Of a stretch of 64,000 nt of DNA, positions 59,815 through 64,000 are shown piece by piece. The number at the start of each line of letters is the position of its first letter. The stretch's first letter is position 1. A program made the position numbers and the translations under genes. This stretch comes from Galerina marginata (Eukaryota; Basidiomycota; Agaricomycetes; Agaricales; Galerinaceae): the NCBI GenBank assembly GCA_023014335.1, contig JAECYW010000001.1, forward strand, positions 3,410,001 to 3,474,000, read 5' to 3'. The notes under the pieces were generated by a model. That model searched no databases. It saw only the letters and a program-made list of their open reading frames with translations, and was not told where the DNA came from.

Positions 59815-60052
59815 CAACCCCCTCATAACCACATCGCCCTCCTTATCCAACTTGAACTTTTTTGATCGCGTGAACAGCGCCGTCGTCTTCTAGGCTCTGA
59901 GCTTTATAGACCCGCCCGTAGGTGCCAGAGGAGATGAACCCAAGGATTGAGACACAGGGGTGTTGAGGTCGGGTTTGGAGTCTAGACGGTAGAGCTGCAT
60001 GGGCGCGCTGAAAGACGGTGCTGGACCATTCATCTAGGGCTGAGAGTGACAT
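59815..60052 (-). pseudogene. broken 5' copy of CDK8/Ssn3
   Basis: It starts MSLSALDEWSSTVFQ, like [17 protein letters not shown] in the intact gene. It then drifts (the [10 protein letters not shown] segment is shifted), regains [20 protein letters not shown] and AIKK, then shifts frame again in the [11 protein letters not shown] region and stops. The part of the CDK8 gene after this point is absent. The SRPK-like gene starts 87 nt further on, same strand. Confidence 0.8.
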
Positions 60053-60420
60053 TGGGGTGGTTGGAGATGATGGACATGGTCAGGATGGTGTTCTGTATGA
60101 GGTGTCGACAAGGATGTTGGCGATCGTGTGAATCGGAGTCTTCGGCTTCTTCGCGGCTTTGATGTTTCCAAATGTGGAATGGGCTCCACTAACACCGGCG
60201 CCAATTGGTAGGTTCCTAAAACCACGCCATGTATTCGCGACAAAGTTGTACACAGAACAAACCAAGAAAAAAGTGTATGTCTCTAACTCTGGATAGCTGC
60301 GACTTTTCTTGGAATTTTCAAAACCAGCCATCAGCGTAGCGAGTTACCTACATCAACCTCGCAGCTACCGTACTTCTCACTCTTCGTCTTAAGGTTCTCT
60401 TAGCTCAGCGTTTCTGTTCT
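60053..60420 (-). repeat. duplicated CDK8 promoter
   Basis: Upstream sequence of the broken CDK8 copy, similar to about 50733-51180 (gatcgtgtgaatcggagtctt, later tcagcg...acatcaacc). It might now serve as promoter for the SRPK-like gene. Confidence 0.6.
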
Positions 60421-61369
60421 TTCATTTTCAGAATAAATTATGAACCCGATACGGCTCACATTGGAGTTTTTGAACGGTCTAGTGTGCTACATATGTTAGG
60501 TTGTACACTTTTGAGGACTGACTTTCCAACGACTTTCAGTACTTTCTTGTTAAAAAATGTATTGATGGAGTTTGATACATCTGTATCGGTGTCATCCTTT
60601 TTCCTCCGTTCAGTCCACTCCACTATGTTAATTGCTCTTGTCGTCACAACAATGCCGCAGCGTTGGTTAATGGCTTGGCCGCAACTTACCTACCCCATGC
60701 ACGAGAAATTTTTGTGATTAGTGTTTAAGTTTAATAGTAGTACCACTTTTAGCACAACAGTTCAATAAATTCATGAGCGACCCCATAAATTCTTGGCCCT
60801 CTGAGCCTCAAGCGACGTTGTAATTTAGCATTATACAATTTGAAATTTAACCTCAGGTAAGTATGGTTATCTCGTCGGCTACCGAGCAATGCGCATTGCG
60901 AAGTGTATTATTTTATATGGTTAAAACGCGCTCCATAAAGTTGCAAACTGCTCCGAAAAGAGTAAGATACTTACCTCCCTCATCTCGTCAGCCAAAAATA
61001 TGTTACTCGGTTTGAAGGTGAATAGTGGTAAAACTGCTAGTTGGACCCGGTAAGCGGCCTTACCTGCGGCTTGTGTGGGCATGCTAAACCGCCGGATTTT
61101 CCTAGAAATCACTCATCGCAAATCCTTTTGAGATATACTTAATGTGGAATTGCCGCACGTATGTTTACGCCACAAGCAGAATTAGAATAAAAGGGAGTCA
61201 ACCCATGGTGTATTTATAAGCTAAATCATCACAGATGCTTGTAGAAGCGTTTAAATGAAAGCACTCTGACGGCAGGAGTTGAGGAGACTCGCTAATATTT
61301 CAAGTGAACAGGTTTTGTTTCGAAATTGAACTTCAAATTTGAAGACTGAAGTTTACGAAAGGTCACGTG
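60421..61369. other. intergenic, no gene seen
   Basis: AT-rich; no supported gene or repeat. Confidence 0.4.
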
Positions 61370-61599
61370 ATCTGTATTTGCAGGGGTGTATTGCTTGAGT
61401 CATGGGAGGCTTAAAATTCGAAAAGGCCACCTCTTTCCACCACCACACGACCTCCATTCTCTTCCTCTCTTCACGGTTTGCTCCTGGCTGCTGTGGCCAA
61501 CGTCTTGCTCGGCACCTACAAGCGCTTGACGTCGAGCGCTATCACACTGGCACGACCCCGTTATACCCGAGTACCACTCGATAGCACTGTATAGTCATC

Positions 61600-63335
61600 A
61601 TGGTCAGTTATGTCGTTCTTTCTATGCTTAGTCTATCACTCAGACATCTTCTACAGGGCCAATATCTCTCATTTCCCGGTTTGTTGTCGCCGAATCCATC
61701 CTTTGTCTCTCTTCTCATGAACCACATACGGTACCAGCCACGAAGAAAACCACTGAATCTGGATCAAATAGCCGGTTGTTCTTCGCCTTATCTGAAATGC
61801 AAGGATGGAGAGCAGGTAAGCCTCGCGCTTCAATTACCCTCGGATACCCATATACATTTGAAATGTGTTAACCTCCTGCTTTTCCCATTCAGGTATGGAG
61901 GACGCACACGCTGCCATTCTGGATCTAGACGGGAATGGCGAGCAAAGTAATGCCTTCTTTGCCGTATATGATGGCCATGGTGGTGCGTTTTCTTTGTCTT
62001 GCATACCTAGACTGGCTCCCATGTTGACTTATTCAGGGCCTGCTACCGCCAAATTTGCCGGTCAGAATGTGCATAAACGCTTGATATCCGAGCAAAGCTA
62101 CGCGGACAAGAACTATGAGGCTGCTCTTAAGAGGGCATTCTTGGGCACAGATGAAGACCTTTTAGCCAGTGAGTATTTGCATTGACGAATTTCATTACTT
62201 TGTACTCAGTCAAATTCCACAGTTCCGGTAAATCCGAAGACTAATATAAGGGACGGTTCAGGTTGCACTGCCATCGCAGCCTTAGTCACTCCCGATAATA
62301 AGATATACGTCGTACGTCTCCCATTCACCTGTACGCCACTCCGTGCTCACAACATGACAGGCGAATGCAGGTGATTCGCGATCCGTAATAGGGATTAAGG
62401 GAGAGGTCAAGGACCTTAGTTTCGACCATAAGCCAACGAACTACAGTATGTCTTTCTTCTTCTACTCGCCGGTGCATTGTTGAACATGTTGCAGGTGAAA
62501 GGACACGTATAAATGCGGCTGGTGGAAGGGTTCAGGGTGGCAGGGTGGATGGTCAGTAGTTCTTCTTATCGATATCTAACGTCTACTTATCTGAATTCAT
62601 ATGTCAGGCAACCTTGCCCTATCACGAGCATTGGGAGATTTCGAGTACAAAAAGAACAAGTCATTGGGACCCGAGGCCCAAATGATCACAGCCAACCCTG
62701 ATGTTAGAAGCCACCAGATAACAGAGGAGGATGAGTTCTTGGTCTTAGCTTGCGATGGTACGGCTCTCATTCAATCTCCGTATGAACATAAATTCAACTC
62801 AATCGTGTTAGGTATTTGGGACTGTCTTACCTCACAACAGGTTATCGACTACATTCGTTACCACGTCTCAAAAGGCAAAGAGCTACCAGAAATCTGCGAA
62901 ATGCTTTTTGAATACTGTCTCGCCCCGGACGTCGAAGGGAATCAGATTGGCTGTGACAATATGAGCATAATAATTGTGGCGATAACGCATGGACGCACGA
63001 AGAAGGAATGGTACAACTGGGTGACCAAACGAGTGAAGTCGGGTCATGGGTATAAAACACCCAGCAAATCTCCACAATTGTATTCCGAATCCAGATTGAG
63101 GATGTTCCGTCAGAAGAGAGAAGGGTTTGAAGCACGCGAGCGATTGCGTGCACCCAAACCGGAACCGGAGCCGCCTAAAGTTGGGGTCATAGGCGGAATG
63201 TTGACGAGCGCACGTAAAAAAATCGGCTCATGGTCAAATTCCTGGCGTACTTCGGTGGTCAGTGTCTTGTTTATTGCGCTCTTATCCTTAGCGTTCACGT
63301 TTGTCTATACCACATGGGCACGTCGTTATCTCTAG
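61600..63335 (+). CDS. PP2C-type protein phosphatase, copy 3, with C-terminal membrane anchor
   Basis: Ten coding exons: 61600..61602, 61657..61678, 61738..61815, 61893..61982, 62037..62168, 62223..62311, 62361..62445, 62495..62551, 62608..62757, 62812..63335; 409 residues. ATG-only first exon, then GQYLSFP. All PP2C motifs are present (GWRAGMEDAH, VYDGHGG, SGCTAIAALV, ANAGDSRSV, LSRALGDFEY, ACDGIWDC, CDNMSIIIVAI). Exon 6 is 6 nt shorter than in copies 1 and 2, because the old acceptor (cag) is mutated and a later one at 62222 is used. The C-terminus has a basic linker and a hydrophobic helix, SVVSVLFIALLSLAFTFVYT, ending WARRYL: a tail anchor into a membrane. Together with a myristoylated start, both ends could touch membrane. 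Probably the form closest to the ancestor. Confidence 0.9.
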
Positions 63336-64000
63336 GTACCGTATATAGTTAGAATAGTTAGAACGAAACAGAGACGAAGCCTTTGCTCGTTTGTGAGGAC
63401 CCCATTCAATTTTGAGTAACTGACATGGACATGCATATGGTTATTCAAGCTCAATTGGACATAAACCTACAGCACGTTGTCGATGCTTCAAGTTCTCCGG
63501 AACGGGATTGTGAGCTGAGGTTGGGTCAGTATTGTGTCCCGGGCTTCAAGTAATGCTTGGTTGAATTGAAAGCAGGGAACACGAGACAGTAGGAAAAAAT
63601 AGGAAAAAATCAAAAACAATACGCCAAAGGTAAGGTTCACCTTTGCATTGAATCCATAAGTACTCAACGGCATGGCTTCCTTCTCAGCCATGCTGGGCGA
63701 AATTACGGTGTTGTGAAGGGGAAAAAAACAGAGCATTGTAAATCAGGTATTTCCCGATTTATATACCATAAACAACAGAACACTTCAAGTTGGTAAGAGA
63801 ACGTCGATAATACCGTCATTCCCTTTAGCATCTCGTGTTGGCGTAGACTTGGGTCGTGAAGCACTAGAAGATTTTCAATACAAATTCTGAACAAGCATGT
63901 ATCAAGACCACTGGCTTACATTGTAGTTATCAGCGTTAATGGCCTTATTAGCATTCGAGAGCCCTTGGTCCGCAGAGCATCCGTACGTCACATCGTCAGT
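63336..64000. other. window end, no supported gene
   Basis: Minus-strand frames at 63488-63736 and 63703-63894 contain a hydrophobic stretch (FGVLFLIFSYFFLL) but no start context or homologous partner. They could be exons of a gene that continues beyond the window. Confidence 0.35.

Noticed and set aside
1..64000. CRISPR arrays, bacterial operons, rRNA genes
   Set aside because: None seen; spliceosomal introns, eukaryotic gene families and codon structure show nuclear fungal DNA.

Overview
The window looks like nuclear DNA of a mushroom-forming basidiomycete (Agaricomycetes). Genes are cut by many 45-65 nt GT-AG introns. The gene content fits this group: a NACHT-WD40 NLR-like protein, divergent BTB and F-box paralogues, an SRPK-like kinase, a Helitron with a DUF6570-type region, and much local duplication. 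I cannot name the species. All gene models were spliced by eye, and each was checked so that the exon lengths give one open frame.

Layout. 0.4-8.8 kb: a membrane-linked GNAT acetyltransferase, an unrecognised 214-aa gene and a NACHT-WD40 gene, all on the minus strand. 9-16 kb: duplicated non-coding DNA, a BTB-domain gene and an NAD(P)-binding reductase-like gene. 17.2-19.6 kb: the RPD3-type histone deacetylase. 19.9-35.4 kb: a Helitron block. It holds a full-length Rep-helicase (RepHel), a decayed second RepHel start, two intact and divergent copies of a six-exon gene of unknown function, and two F-box-like genes on the opposite strand between them. 37-46 kb: a second copy of the BTB gene (frameshifted), inverted and direct segmental duplications, two copies of an unrecognised three-exon gene, and three decayed pieces of the NAD(P)-binding gene over the whole window. 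49-50.7 kb: the Mediator kinase CDK8/Ssn3. 52.1-52.4 kb: a SINE-like insertion with a perfect 16-bp target-site duplication. 53.8-63.3 kb: three PP2C phosphatase paralogues, with an SRPK-like kinase and a broken 5' copy of the CDK8 gene between the second and third.

How it fits together. Conserved regulators (HDAC, CDK8, SRPK-like kinase, PP2C) sit among lineage-specific and mobile sequence. The most interesting element is the Helitron-linked gene pair (21.9-23.1 and 26.6-28.1 kb). The two proteins differ strongly in sequence but share all intron positions and phases, which suggests a conserved Helitron accessory protein. The PP2C cluster is the second point of interest. Each gene begins with a coding exon of only ATG, which splices to a glycine and creates an N-myristoylation-like start. 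Each carries a stop-free 54-nt intron that an ORF caller would translate. Only the third copy keeps a C-terminal membrane anchor.
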